Source of the DNA: Lunularia cruciata
Taxonomy: Eukaryota > Streptophyta > Marchantiopsida > Lunulariales > Lunulariaceae
Reading direction: 5' to 3'
Length of the DNA: 64,000 nucleotides
NCBI GenBank assembly: GCA_948567375.1
Contig: OX419757.1
Location: forward strand, 50,465,665-50,529,664
The notes under the pieces are model-generated. The model made no database searches, was not told where the DNA came from, and was given only the letters and a program-made list of their open reading frames with translations. Positions 46,602 through 58,844 of this stretch are shown here, piece by piece. A program made the translations under genes and the position numbers. Positions within the stretch are counted from its first letter, which is position 1. Each line of letters starts with the position of its first letter.

Positions 46602-47013
46602 CTTACAATATGGAGTTTAGCAATGAAGTAAGTAGGGCTAACAAAGTAGCAAATAAGACAAATTAGCCTAGAATATTCTAGAAGTATCTAGGAAGCTTCT
46701 TGGGAAGCTTTCCGACTAGTTTAGCTTGCATCTCAAGTAAGTAAATTCTAAAAGGAATCTTCTAGAAGGTTCCAACTAGCTTAGCTTGCACGCCAAGTAA
46801 ATGACTACTAGAAAGAAGCTTCTTGAGAAGCTTCCCAATTAACTTGGCTTGCACTCCAAGAAAGCTGCTCAAGGAAGCTTCTTGAGAAGATTCTCAAGAG
46901 CCTTGTATGATCCCTATAAATACAAGAGCCAAAGCTCATGCTAAGAATTCAGATTTTTCCCTCATTCAAGTATCCCATTCTCTTATTTCTCTCCTCAGTC
47001 TTGGACTTTTACA
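46602..47013 (+). repeat. C2 5' LTR with GAAGCTTC array and TATA box
   Basis: It matches the inverted C1 LTR along its length. The first bases have decayed (CTTACAATATGG where C1 has TGTAACAATATGG). It contains four GAAGCTTC palindromes (46692, 46815, 46827, 46874) and TATAAATA at 46915-46922 downstream of them. It ends TTTTACA. Confidence 0.85.
46915..46922 (+). promoter_or_regulatory. C2 LTR TATA box
   Basis: TATAAATA lies about 35 bp downstream of the last GAAGCTTC palindrome and about 90 bp before the end of the LTR. The inverse sequence is conserved in both C1 LTRs (TATTTATA). Confidence 0.6.
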
Positions 47014-47014
47014 T

Positions 47015-47026
47015 TGGTATCAGAGC
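47015..47026 (+). other. C2 primer-binding site (tRNA-iMet)
   Basis: TGGTATCAGAGC, one base after the LTR, is an exact match to the usual initiator-Met primer site. Confidence 0.9.
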
Positions 47027-47399
47027 AAAAATGGGATGGATAGAATTTATGGACCACCAAATCCACTTCCGCCAAACCATTGGGATTTTCATGTCCAGAC
47101 ATTACCCAAGCATCATTTCACCCAATTCATCACTTTGCATTTTGGGCAAGATTTTTTGCAGATGATCACCTTGTTTGAGGAACCTTTGATACTTCCGGTT
47201 GTAACTTATGAAGAACAATGGACTGCTGCATCTATGTGTTAATCAATTAGATAAGTTGAGAGTAGTGGGATAGAGTAGTAGCTATAGCAACAATACCGGA
47301 CGTTATAGCCATACCGGACGTTATCCTTACGATGCAACAACAAATTGAGCACCTTACTTGATTGTTGGATGAACAAGAGCAACAATGACAAGAATATAT

Positions 47400-47951
47400 A
47401 GAGAGAGCACCAGTTTGAGATGGAGAAGATTGCATCCAATTTCCAAAACCCAAGGTGTTTGAATGCAAGAATCTTCCAAGAATAGTGGAGAATTTTGTGT
47501 TTGACTACAAATGTTACTTTGAAGCCACCAATCTTCAAGATGAACTGAAATAGATCTTGGCTTCTAGCCAATTGGATGGTTTGGCAAAAATTTGGTGGCA
47601 ATTCCAAGTAGAACAAGCTAAACGACAAATTGTTGCACCAATTTAGACATGGGCAAAATTCAAGGATGCAATACTTGGTCAATCTTAAACTATGAATGCC
47701 ACATGAGCTGCACAAGATAAATTGGCAGAATTGAAATAGATTGGCTTGGTAAGGAGCTAAATCACATAATTTCAAAACATCATCATGCAAACTCTAGATA
47801 TGCAAGAAGGTGAAGTTTTGGATCAATTTGTGTGGGGATTGAAAGCATGAACCAAATCGGAGGTGACCATGCAAGAACCACAAAATGAAGAAGGAGCCAT
47901 GCAATTGGCTGAGCGCTTTGATTCCTTGGTTGCGACCACTTGGTCTTGACT
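47400..47951 (+). pseudogene. C2 Gag, left part
   Basis: This is the capsid domain of a Ty3/gypsy Gag: YKCYFEATNLQDEL, ASSQLDGLAKIWWQFQVEQA, AQDKLAELK, MQEGEVLDQFVWGLKA and EGAMQLAERFDSL appear in order, the standard retrotransposon gag pattern. Several in-frame stops interrupt it. It is cut at 47951 by the B composite and continues at 63928. Confidence 0.8.
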
Positions 47952-48641
47952 TGTAACACCTATTTGTGCATGTGTGTGGTATTGTGATATTTAGCTTGGT
48001 ATTACAAGTACTTAAGAGATATTATTTATATAGAGATAAAAGATAGTTCCATATTAGTCATGGTTAGCTAAGTTAGTCATAGTTAAGATAGAGGGGACCT
48101 TACTTTAGAGGAAGTAGAAAAGATGAGCACCACTATTTTGGATTTTAGTGTGTTGACTTGGTATTATTCCTAGGTGTTTGGCTTTGAGGAAAGAGTTGAG
48201 AACTCTTGGGCCCGCAAGCCTTTTTATTTTGGATTCTTCTTTAGTCCAAGGATAGCCCATGTGAAGGAATCCTTGACTTAGTGGTTGGGTCAAGATAAGA
48301 CCACATGCTTAGGGGAATATAGCCCATGTGAATGGATATTCCTTTCTACTTTTTGACTTTACTTGACTTTTAGTCTAGTAACTTGAGTTATTACGGTAAT
48401 TAGTAACTTTGGTATGTAACTATTTCACAAGTACATAAACAAGGGGTGAGGAGGTACTCATCATCCTTTCATTTGCAACTATCTCTCTCATTGAGTTCTC
48501 TAGTGAGCAATGTCTTGAGTCTTGGAGTGTTAGCCTTGGAGGAGTATGATGGAGTTGAGGTTCCTTGCCTTCTTAGTCCATGGTGCGCTACCATAATAGA
48601 CATCAGAGGTTCATCTTGAGTGAGAGATAGGCCAGCTCACA
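47952..48641 (+). repeat. B2/B3 left LTR (probably recombinant)
   Basis: 690 bp, TGTAACACC to CAGCTCACA, followed by the B2 primer site at 48646-48664 (same sequence as in B1). Confidence 0.9.
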
Positions 48642-48645
48642 TTTT

Positions 48646-48664
48646 TGGTTCCGTTGCCGGGACC
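48646..48664 (+). other. B2 primer-binding site, tRNA-Asp-like
   Basis: TGGTTCCGTTGCCGGGACC lies four bases after the LTR, identical to the B1 site. Confidence 0.8.
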
Positions 48665-49493
48665 TCTCTAGAAGGCAAGATAATGTTCCGCGTTCAATTC
48701 TACATTAGGCTGAAGGAGGCTATGAGAGCTCACTTGGAGAGAACATTAGGAGAGGAGAGAGCTGAACTTATGTTAGAGAACCAAAATCCATTTGTTTACC
48801 TTGTAGTTCATTATGATGTCTTTGAGGAGATTTTGTACATCTTGTACACATGAGAGGAATTGGAGAGATTGTGTGAGGTGGATTGCAAATTTTGGGGATT
48901 AAGGTGATTTTGGGCAAAATCTCAAGTTTGAGGTCTGGACTTGAAATTTTTACACATGATAGCTTGGAGTATGTTTCAGTTAGCACACTTGAAATTATGG
49001 TGAGAGCTACTATGCGCTAGAATTTTTGAAAGTTGATAGGGTAAAGTCCTCCCGCAATTGCATGCTCTCTGGAAAATTGTACAGAGTCTGCTGTTTCTTC
49101 AATTTTTAGTGAATTGTCTTGAAAATTTCCAAGAAAATTCAATGCATTGTATCCTACCTACGGCCACAAAACTTAGAGAGAGATCATTCTTTTGCAGGGA
49201 GTTATGAGTTTTTGAAGTGAGTGGGGTGGTTTTCAGACCAAATCTGAAATATGTGTGCTGAATAGAAAGATGTCTAGGCCAAATGGCTCAATCAAAAGAT
49301 CTAAAATTTTGCAAGGAAGGACGCCCTAAAGTTGTGATCAAGTGTGCAACATTTTAGAGGACTGTGACATACAGGTTAGGAGATTTGAATCACATTGTGA
49401 GGAAGGGTCAATTCTGCAGAGTGGAGATCTCATGCATGAGGAGTTTGAGATCAACAAAAAGCATGTTTGAATGTTTAGATTCATCTTCGGAAC

Positions 49494-49967
49494 ATGGAGT
49501 GTTATCAAGAGTGGAAATTGAGATTATGCAAGGTTCCCCAAGGGTTTGAGGTGATTGTAGGGGTGGATTTGAGGAGAAAAAAGTTTACTATAGAATTTGA
49601 AGAGAGTGTTGAGAGGATCCAAAAACCTACACAACTTGGAGGAAAGAGTGAGTCTAAGTGCTTTCTGTGTGGAGAGAAGGGACATAAGGCAAGTTCATGT
49701 CCATTGACCATTGAGAGCAAGAGATTGAGGGAAAGGAAAGGCTTACTTGACTTGGGTTTGCATGTTGGACCTTCTTCACCAAGATTGGGAGGGAGAAGAT
49801 CTAACACCAAGGAGTTGTGTGAGGTTTGTGGAGTTGAAGGACTTCCAAAAGGACATAAGTGTAGTGGAGTAAAATCACTTTTAGAGACTTTGGTGAAGGA
49901 TCTTGGAAAAAGTCTTAGTATAGCTACAGAAATACTACCACCTTCATCAGCTAGTTCTCAAGAGTAG
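49494..49967 (+). CDS. B2 ORF1: zinc-knuckle protein, open frame
   Basis: This 157-codon frame is homologous to B1 ORF1 (18837-19334). It keeps both metal-binding clusters (CFLCGEKGHKASSC and CEVCGVEGLPKGHKC) and the FEVIVGVDLR and FTIEFEESVERIQKP blocks. It is still open, whereas the neighbouring gag-pol has many stops. It starts at the Met equivalent to M9 of B1. The stretch 48665-49493 before it is the leader, with the same short ORF as B1 (48683-48853). Function is inferred only from the knuckles. Confidence 0.7.
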   Translation: MECYQEWKLRLCKVPQGFEVIVGVDLRRKKFTIEFEESVERIQKPTQLGGKSESKCFLCGEKGHKASSCPLTIESKRLRERKGLLDLGLHVGPSSPRLGGRRSNTKELCEVCGVEGLPKGHKCSGVKSLLETLVKDLGKSLSIATEILPPSSASSQE

Positions 49968-52900
49968 TGATGGGGATAATCTTTCAACTTATGAATAAAC
50001 TATCCATGAGGGTTTGATTAATATGTACTCTAGGATTTGATGTTGCTATAGAAATCTTGGAGCAACCTGAACCTTTTTTGTTCCGTAGGGTGGATTAATC
50101 TCAAATAGTGTTAGTCATGTATATACTCTATTAGTTATAGAGTGAGAGAAAAGAAAAGAGAAAAAGAAAAATTGAGAGAAAAGAAAGATAGTGAGAGGTT
50201 AAGATGGGGAAACTTCCGGTTTTCTTTGGCAAGGATAGAGAAGATGTGGAGGCCTTTGTGAGAGACTACAAGAGAGCTTGCATAGGAAACAATGAGAGGA
50301 GGAAGAATGAGTGGGCCTCATTATTACCAGATTTCTTTGAGGATGCACCACTTACATGGTATGAGTTACAATACTAAAAGAGAGAGAGGAGAGATGGGGA
50401 AGAGGAGTCTTGGGAGACTTTGACTTCAGCACTCATTGAGAACTTTCTTCCTGATGAGAGTTTTGAGAGATTGATGAGTGAGGTTACCTTTCTCAAGCAA
50501 GGAGATGGAGAGAAAGTGAGAGTCTATGTGGAAAGAGTGGAAAGGTTAGAGTCCAGATTTTGCATAGTGTTGAGGAAGAGAGGGGATGATGTGAAGACTA
50601 CAATGATTGGCATAGGGGCCATGCTCACCAAGAATTTTGTGGGAGGGTTGAGACCACAAATTAGAAGCAAGGTGAGATATGAGAAACCTTCTTCCAAGGT
50701 TGAAGCTATCAAGATCGCAATTCGTATGGAGGAGAGTTTGGAAGGGGATGAGAGTGATTTGGTGGTGAAGGAGGTTGTGCATCCTCCTCAAGGCTACAAG
50801 TATGGTGGAACTTCAGATACTTTGGTGACAAGGGTTGCACCACAAGTAGTAGTTGCTCCAATTCTTGCACCTCCACCAAAGGATCCACTTCAAACCATCA
50901 CAGAACAACTTGCGGATCTCAAGATCAATGTGGTGCAACTATGTGAGAAGAGAGAGGTGGATTAGAATGTAGGGAGAGGCCCTAGGAGTTATGGAAACTA
51001 TCCATATATAGGAGTTTAACAAGCCAACAATTTCAATGATAGAAATTGGTTTGGTTGTGGAGGAAGAGGCCATATCCAAAAGAATTGCCCAAATTCCACT
51101 TACCATGGAGGAAGGGGTTATGAGGGAGCCAATAGAGGGAAAGAGGATGGTAGTGAAACCCAAGTGGCTCCAAATCCAAACAAAGGTAAGGAGATAGCAT
51201 CCATAGATGTGGTGGAGAGCAAGTATGAGAAGGGAGGGTGCTCAAACTCCAAGAGTCTTAATTTGGAGCTTTTTGCACAAGAGAAGGAGAGAGCTCCTTT
51301 TGCAAAGGATGTTCACTCTTCTCAAGGATTTACTCCAAGCAAAGATACTCCTATGTCTACTAAGAGCACTTGCACCTCAACACCATGAACAACAAACACT
51401 CCAAGGAAGAAGTTGGGGATGGAGGATTACTTGATTTCAAAGCAACAATGAAACTACAATGTGTTGGATGATGTTGGTAGTCACAAGGCTAACATCACAG
51501 TGGGCCAATTCATTGCTTTGAACCCTACCTTGAGAAAGGAGCTTAGAGGTGGTTTGAGTTCTACAAGGAGCAAGAGGAAGAAGAAGGCAAAAGTTCCAAT
51601 ATCAATGGGGGTGGTGGATGCCAAGCCAGCACCATGGGAAGCTTGTGAATATGCCTCCAAGATTGATGTGAGAATGAATGGTCACAACATCAAGGATGCA
51701 TTGGTTGATGGAGGATCAGCAGTGAATGCCATGTCAGAAAGGTTGATGAAGAAGTTGGGTATGATACCCTCAAGACCTTCAACATTTGTGGTGAGCATGG
51801 CAAACAAACAACAAGTTCAACTAGTAGGGGTGATGGATAAAGTGGTAGTTTCCGTTATGGGAGTTCAAAATCTCATGATTTTCCAAGACTATGACTATGA
51901 CTATGGCTATGACTTACTTCTTGGGGAGGCCATGGTTGAGAGCAGCATGCACAACTGATCGATGGCACAAAAGGTACTTGAGGATTGGGCCATCAAACCA
52001 TATAGTCCCAGTTCCTATGACTCACACCACCAACACTTCACATTCAGATACACCATCTTCTGATTATTGAGAATAAGATTCTGAAGAGGGAGCTTCAAGT
52101 GTGGACAGAAGCATGGAAAAGGAGACTTCTACGGAGGAAGATGAATCTTAATCTGATTCATATGTGTATCCTTTGTGTGCTATGGATTTTGCACCTAAGC
52201 CAAAGGTTTTGAAGGACCTAGATAAATCACCATTGACACTTGCGGAGGTAGAGAGAAGGTTATCTATCCTCAAGTATGGTCCAAATGTTACCAAGGAGGA
52301 GAAAAGAGAGTTGAGGAGATTTTCCGCAAGTTCATCCATGTGTTTGCTTTTAGTTACAAGGATTTGAAGGAAGTCACCTCGGAGGAGCACAAGATAGAGG
52401 TGGAGTCACATGCAAGACCAATCCGCCAAAAACAACATCGCATTAGCCCACCAATATCTTTGGTTGTGAAGGAGTAGATTGATAAGCTCAAAGAGGTTGG
52501 ATTTCTCTTTGAGGTAGACAATTCAGAATGGGTGTTTCCAATTGTCATTGTGAAGAAAAAGAATGACAAGCTTTGGGTATGTGTGGATTACAAGAAGCTC
52601 AATGATGTTACCAAGAAGGACTACTACCCATTGCCATTCATTGATGAGATCTTGGAGGAGGTTGCAAGTCATGAGAGGTACAGTTTTGGAGATGGTTATA
52701 GTGGATATAACCAAATCAAGATTCCACCACAGCATCAACAACTCACTACATTCACCACACCTTGGGGAACTTACGCTTTCAAGGTCATACCTTTTGGGTT
52801 TTGCAATGCTCCAGCCACATTCCAACGGTTCATGAACAAGGTATTTGAACCTTTCATTGGGAAATTTGTGAGAGACTTCATTGATGACTTTTGTGTCTAT

Positions 52901-54701
52901 GGGAGCAAGGAGGAGCACTTTGAGCACCTAATCAAAGTCTTGCAACGCTTGGATGAGGCAAATGCATCACTCAACCCAGAGAAGTGCATTTTTGGATTTG
53001 AAGAAGGTCTGCTTTTAGGGCACATCATCTCCAAGGATGGAATAGCAATTGATCCTGAGAAGGTGGAGAAAATCTCAAACCTTCCATTCCCTTCAAAGTT
53101 ACGACAAAGTTATGACAAAGTTATGCCAATTCTTGGGGATGGTTAGATACTATAGGAGGTTCATCTTCTCATTTTCCAACAAGGCTTATGCATTGACCAT
53201 CTACATGAAGAAGGGTGTAGATTACATGGTGATTTTGGAGGACAAAGAGGCTCTCAAGGCTTTTAAGGAGCTCAAGCAATCCCTTGTTGTAGCTCCAATT
53301 CTTGCTAAACCTGATTGGAGTAAGCCTTTCATCCTCTACACTGATGCTTCTAATGTAGCTATAGGATGCACTCTAAGTCAATAAGACCAAGATGGGCATG
53401 ATCATCCAATAGCTTATGCTAGTAGGCAGATGGTTTCAGTAGAGAAGAACTACTCTATCATGGAGAGAGAAGGGTTGGCAGTGATCTTTGGTCTCAAGAA
53501 GTTTAGACACTACTTGATTGGAGGGAAAGCCACCATTGTCACGGATCACAAGGCTTTGAAGTACATCTTCAACAAGCCTTATGTTGAAGAGAGACTTGCA
53601 AGGTGGATTATACTCTTGTCTGAGTATGACTACACTATTGAGGATAGGCCAGCAAAGAAACATGCAAATACTGATTTGTTATTTAGAGCCTATGATCATG
53701 ATGGAGATGAGCTAGTGGATGATTCCTTCTCAGATGAGGAGCTCATGACAATCTCAATCACTCAAGAGGTTCCAATGGAGTACAAGGAGATTGTGGATTT
53801 TTTGATAAGAGGTAACTATCCAGAAGGGATGCATGCTAGGGAGAGGAAGGCCCTTGCAGCAAGATCTAGACCTTACACAATGGTGGAGGATATTCTTTTT
53901 CACCAAGGAGCAGATGGTCTACTTCAAAGAGCAGTGGGTAAGGAAGAGTCTATCCTACTCATAAAGGAGTTTCATGAAGGTTTAGTATGTGGAGGACACT
54001 TTGCAAGAAACATGACTGCTTTCAAGATTCTAGATGCAGGTTACCATTGGAGAGGGATTTTCAAGGTTTGTCTTGATTATTGCAAAACTTGTCATGTTTG
54101 TCAAGGTTTTGCTAGAAAGTCTACATCCACTCCACCACTTACTATAAAGAGAGCTATGACAAGAGGCAAGGCAAGAAGAAGGTGGAGACTTTCAAAGAAG
54201 GTGATTGGGTAATGTTGGTTGATTCCATTCAATTCAAGAGAGTGCAAAAGAAATTTTTTCCTAAATTCTTTGGACCTTTCATAGTGGAGAAGGTGTGGGG
54301 CAAATACACCTATGATCTCAAGGAGTTGTGTGGTACCCACATTTTTTTGTTTTTCTATGGTTAGTTGTGTTTAAGAGACAAAGTAAGCACTGAATGTTGA
54401 ATTGCGGACAAAGAATGGACGGAAGTAACTTCGGAGGAAATCCAAAGAAGATGACATTGGATCCAATGATGGAAGTACTCGGAAGAGGATTATGCCGGAA
54501 AAAGTCCAAAGCTCACTGTCTTTGGGTTGGAAGACGTAGGAAAGACGAAGACCGTTGAACAACTTTTGCACGTGGCAAGAAAGTACATTTCAAGAAACGG
54601 CGGGGGCAGAAGAAGCATGTCTTGATAGTGATCGGGAGTGCACGCTGAAGTGAGAAATTTGCAGACAAAATTGATTGAAGAATGACTGAGATTTGGGGCA
54701 A

Positions 54702-54708
54702 TATAAAA
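54702..54708 (+). promoter_or_regulatory. A5: TATA box upstream of the ORF
   Basis: TATAAAA lies about 190 bp before the ATG at 54895, in the same relative position as TATAAAAA in A2 (27986). Confidence 0.55.
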
Positions 54709-54894
54709 TTGCAACTGCATAGGGGAAAGTTGAATACTCTGAGTAAATTTCCAATCCCTTTGAGTAGTCGTCCTGCAGTAATGCGTGTCTGAAAGCCCAT
54801 CAAGAGTGAGATTTTCCAAAACCCTGAGGGAGTTAAAGTGTCTCGTCCAAGAGAGGGTCTCATTTTTCAACATTGTAGAACAAGAGAACAAATC

Positions 54895-57800
54895 ATGGCA
54901 AAGAAGGTGGCCAATGCGTTGGCTGTGAGAGGTTTTGCAATCCAAAGGGTAGATGTAGTAGCTAGAATTGAAGTCTTGATTAGACTTTGTATTACTTTTT
55001 TAGCATGGAACTAGAATTTCAGTTTCTCGGGAGTGATGGCAGAGATCGCTGCCAGTAATTGTGAGGAGAGTCCCGAGGTGGAAGGGAAGAGAGGCCATCC
55101 GGCTTGATGGACTGAGTCGGATTGGAAGTTGGTATTGGGAAGAGAAGCAAGAGAACCAACAGAGATCGCCTTCTATTGGAAGTGTGATGCTGCAGAGGAG
55201 ACAGCCAAAATCCGCAATTCGTTCTTTGCTCCGAGAACCACAAATAGCTACAAGGTGGAGTCCTATCGGGATCCAATCCGAAGAAGTATTGTGGGGGTGA
55301 TGATGGTCATGTTCAAGCCAGAATGAACCACCTACGTGAACATGCAGTAGGCTATCTTCTTCCATCAGATGTTTGCAAGAGCTCCAATGAATTGGGCGAA
55401 GTGCTTTCACCACCAAACGAGGCAGATGGTGGTGAATTGGCAAACGGGCTCACCACCACATTATTTTGCACCGTTCGCAGTCCACTTCTACTTCGGGCTG
55501 AACTTACTATACAAAGAAGAGCATTATTGTATGGTGTCTCACATGCATCCCAATTTGTGATGGGAAGCAGACAAGGAGGAGCGCCAGTATATGCTGCATC
55601 TCCAAGCAAATGACAAATACCTCGCAAGGACGGGACAGTGGAAAGTCAAAGAAATTACCAGTCCAAAGACAAAGAAACATGGCAAACCCGAAGAAGCAAG
55701 GTTGCCCCCTATGCAAAGGAAGACTTGGCGGCTGAGGTTGAAGACGGCGAAGATCGTAAAAGAGGCATCATCAGGATCGGAGTCTGGGGAAGAGACGGAG
55801 TCGCAAGAAGAGGAATCTGAAGAAGAGGAGCTCACATTGAAAAGTGAGAAGTCTGGGAGCGATAGCAATGGGGAGCCAGAGGTCCAGCAATTCGCAGTAG
55901 TAAGTGAGGCTTGTCAAACGATGGAAGTAAACAAGTCAAGAGCAGAAGAGAAAGCAAAGAATCCCGCAAGGCCGAGTTCAAGAGGCCAAGACAAAGAAAG
56001 TGTCGACACAATGAAGATACAAAGATCGTGACTTTGGATGAAGGAGCCGATGACAGAGGAAAAGACTCCAGATGAAGTTGGCGATGAAGAGGAAGAAAAC
56101 TTTGGCGGGATATCCTATCTGACAAAGGTGGTAACACCATTGCTTGAATTGTTGAAGGAGCTGTGAGCCGGCCTGTCTCTCACTCAGGATGAACCTCTGA
56201 TAGCTATTATGGTAGCGCACCATGGACTAAGAAGGCAAGGAACCTGAATTCCATCATACTCCTCCAAGGCTAACACTCCAAGACTCAAGACATTACTCAC
56301 TAGAGAACTCAATGAGAGAGAGATAGTTGCAAATGAAAGGATGATGAGTACCTCTTCACCCCTTGTTTATATACTTGTGAAATAGTTACGTACCAAAGTT
56401 ACTAATTACCGTAGTAACTCAAGTTACTAGACTAAAAGTCAAGTAAAGTCAAAAAGTAGAAAGGAATATCCATTCACATGGGCATATTCCTCTAAGCATG
56501 TGATCTTATCTTGACCCAACCACTAAATCAAGGATTCCTTCACATGGGCTATCCTTGGACTAAAGAAGAATCTAAAACAAAAAGGCTTGCGGCCCAAGAG
56601 TTCTCAACTCTTTCCTCAAAGCCAAACACCTAGGAATAATACCAAGTCAACACACTAAAATCCAAAATAGTGGTGCTCATCTTTTCTACTTCCTCTAAAG
56701 TAAGGTCCCCTCTATCTTAGCTATGACTAACTTTAGCTAACCATGTTAGCTAAAGTTAGAACCATCATTTATCTCTATATAAATAATATCTCTTAAGTAC
56801 TTGTTATACCAAGCTAAATATCACAATACCACACACATGCACAAATGGGTGTTACAAAGCATCAAAGAGTAATTCCCCAAGATTGCAGGAAGTGGATGAA
56901 CGAATTGCAGATGGTGGAGTATTTGGTAAGTGAAGTGAAGGAGTTGCAGGAGCAACAAGTCCAAAGAAGCAAGGAAGTGGAAGAACTTTGGAGGGAGGAA
57001 GGCTTGATTAAGAAAATGCTAACCATGCTACAAGGGAGTTGCACAGAAAAGGAAAAGGAACTGCAAAGGCGAGCCAGAGAATTCAAGGAACAAACGATGT
57101 GGCTCAACAAGATGAAGGAAGAAGTGAGTGATGTGCGCATCGAGAATGTTCATTTGGAGGCGATGAACATCGTAATGGAGCAGGAGTTGGACAGCTTGAA
57201 GAAAAGTGCCGCAACAAAAGATCAAGCATGGCAAAGAGAGTTGGCAGCCAGGCAAGAAGAAGAAGAGCAATTAAGAGAACTTGTCAAGAGTGCGGAACAG
57301 CAAAGCATGCAGTATGCAGAGGAGAAGAAGATGCTCGCTGCAGAATACAAAGACAAGTTGAAGATGTATCGTGAGGAGTTGAAGGTGGAGCGCTCTCGAG
57401 GATATGCATCAAAATCAGTAGGGGAAGTTGCAAGAAAGTTAAGAGCAATTTTAAGCACAGAGGCTGAAAGGAGATTGGAAGAAGCTCGCCTACGTGAGTT
57501 AAAGTTACTTGTGTAGGAGATGCGGAAGAGAAAGGCCAAGGATGTAGACATGAACACCTTATTGATTTGATTGAGGGAGCGTGTAGGTAGGAAAATGTTA
57601 GATGTAGAGAACAATGTTAGTCTTAGACTAGATTTAGTCAATTTGGAATTAGAGAAGATTCGAAATAGTGTGACAGTGGAGAAAAAGCTCAATGTCACAG
57701 AAGTAGGAGTACAGGTGTCATCGGACTTAATGATTGACACATTAGAGAAGAGTGGGTCAGGAGATAATGAGTTAGATAAGTCACTCCTTAGTGCAATTGT

Positions 57801-57930
57801 AGTTTCTAGTGAAGAAGTAGCAGAAATAGTGAAGGATTTGGTAGATGTAGATTTACCCAAAGAAGGAGAAATAGTAAGAAGATCATCGGGTTTGGAAGCT
57901 GATGATGAGGTGGACATCGGATCAAAATAA
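54895..57930 (+). pseudogene. A5: family-A protein gene, nonsense-broken, split by B4
   Basis: All open stretches (54895, 55129, 55369, 55591-56031, 56845-57516, 57571-57930) lie in one frame, so after removing B4 the gene has only nonsense changes. The N-terminal region has RVDVVARIEVL, FLAWN-x-NFSFSGVM, WTESDWKLVLG, FHQMFARAPMNW and HFYFGLNLL. A Ser/Glu-rich hinge follows at 55740-55870, then a long coiled coil at 56880-57510 (for example KEVEELWREEG and QRELAARQEEEEQ). The acidic tail contains EVGVQVSSDLMIDTLEKSGS and ends VDIGSK. The start ATGGCAAAG matches ATGGGAGGA of A2. No enzyme motif is seen. The repeated maintenance of frame argues that the protein was useful to the element while it was active. 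Confidence 0.7.
56162..56856 (-). repeat. B4: B solo LTR inside A5
   Basis: A complete B LTR in minus orientation (TGTGAGCCGG to GTGTTACA, 695 bp). The flanks are GAGC (56158-56161) and AAGC (56857-56860), a 4-bp duplication with one transition. It interrupts the A5 frame at the start of its coiled coil and is the innermost, latest layer of this nest. Confidence 0.92.
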
Positions 57931-58050
57931 GTGTCGATTTTGAGATAGGAAGAGGCAGATATGAAGAGATAGACTATCACTTAGGATCTACAGGTAGGAA
58001 AGGATGTTAGGAAGCGGTGCCTAGGAAGGCAAGTCTGCCGTTTGCTTCAG

Positions 58051-58059
58051 TATTTAAGG
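58051..58059 (+). promoter_or_regulatory. A5: second TATA-like box
   Basis: TATTTAAGG precedes the conserved 3' stretch of 670 bp; the same box is seen in A1 (8088). Confidence 0.45.
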
Positions 58060-58844
58060 GGAGCATTCGCAGTCTTATGTTATTCAGTATTCAAATTTTT
58101 GAAGATAGATATAGTGAAATGCTATTCCCAGTACTCGTCGCTTAAGCTTAATTCCGATTGTCAATTTTGTGTTTGTGTTTGTGAGTGTCTGGAGAATTCC
58201 AAAGAGCAAGTCAATGTGCCTATGGATGTTGGAATCTGCAGCCTTGATCTTCATTCTGTGTGTTTGATCTTGAGTGAAGTGCATTGGAGCAATGCCTTGA
58301 CAGATCTGAGAAGAATTGTAATGTTGGTAGTATTCTGCATTTGTGCATGCAGCACGAAGTTGATGTGAAGCAATTTTAATCAAGGAAGTTGTGCCTTCAG
58401 TGGAGGGGTGGAACACAATTCTGAGGTGAAATCATTCTTTGCAGTGAAGTGCCGTCTTCGGGAGAATCTGAATCATCACAATCAAGAGTTGTTTGGACAG
58501 AATTTGCTATGTTGTGATTATGTGTGTGTATATTTGTGACAAGTTGTCAAGATTGTGAGCTTGTTACTCCCTTCTGGGTGTAGTTTCTACCTAAGAGATA
58601 AAAGAAGCCATCAAGAAGAACTCCAATTGTGACTTTTGTCTTTGTATTCGACCAATTCTGGATAGTATCTCTCCGGGAACAAACTTTTTTGACCCAATTA
58701 CCGCAAGAGTGATATTTGCCGGGTTGTCACAAGTTGGGAGGAAGACACTTTGATAGGATTAACCATGATAAGTTGAAGATGTACCATAGAAGGTAGAGAG
58801 ACCTTCACTTTGAGGACAAAGTAAAAACTTAGTCCAGGGGTAAA

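Larger units (their letters stand above)
54329..58731 (+). mobile_element. Unit A5: family-A unit inserted in B2, exact 5-bp TSD
   Basis: It begins TGTGGTACCCACATTTTTTTG and ends GGGTTGTCACA (the start read as TGTGGTACCCAC then ATTTTTTTG). It is flanked by AGTTG on both sides (54324-54328 and 58732-58736). B1 and B3 show the uninterrupted site AAGGAGTTGGGAGG, so the insertion and its 5-bp duplication are certain. Removing the B4 solo LTR and its 4-bp duplication leaves about 3.70 kb, close to A2. The layout is the same: TATA at 54702, one long frame, TATA-like box at 58051, conserved 3' part. Confidence 0.92.
50204..58796 (+). pseudogene. B2 Gag-Pol, broken and interrupted by A5
   Basis: This is homologous to the 1608-codon B1 frame. 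Gag runs from 50204, with stops near 50378 and 50964. The knuckle (FGCGGRGHIQKNC) is near 51052. The protease ALVDGGSAVN is near 51700, followed by FQDYDYDYGYDLLLG where B1 has the shorter FQVLKDSSYDLLLG. RT is open from 52532, with FIDDF near 52885. RNase H and the integrase zinc region run to about 54120. About 680 bp of integrase core is deleted at 54140 (TCCACCACTT joined to the region before GAGAGCTATGAC). A5 is inserted at 54329, and the last codons are at 58732-58796. Shares a GAG-to-TAG stop (52475) with B3. Confidence 0.9.
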
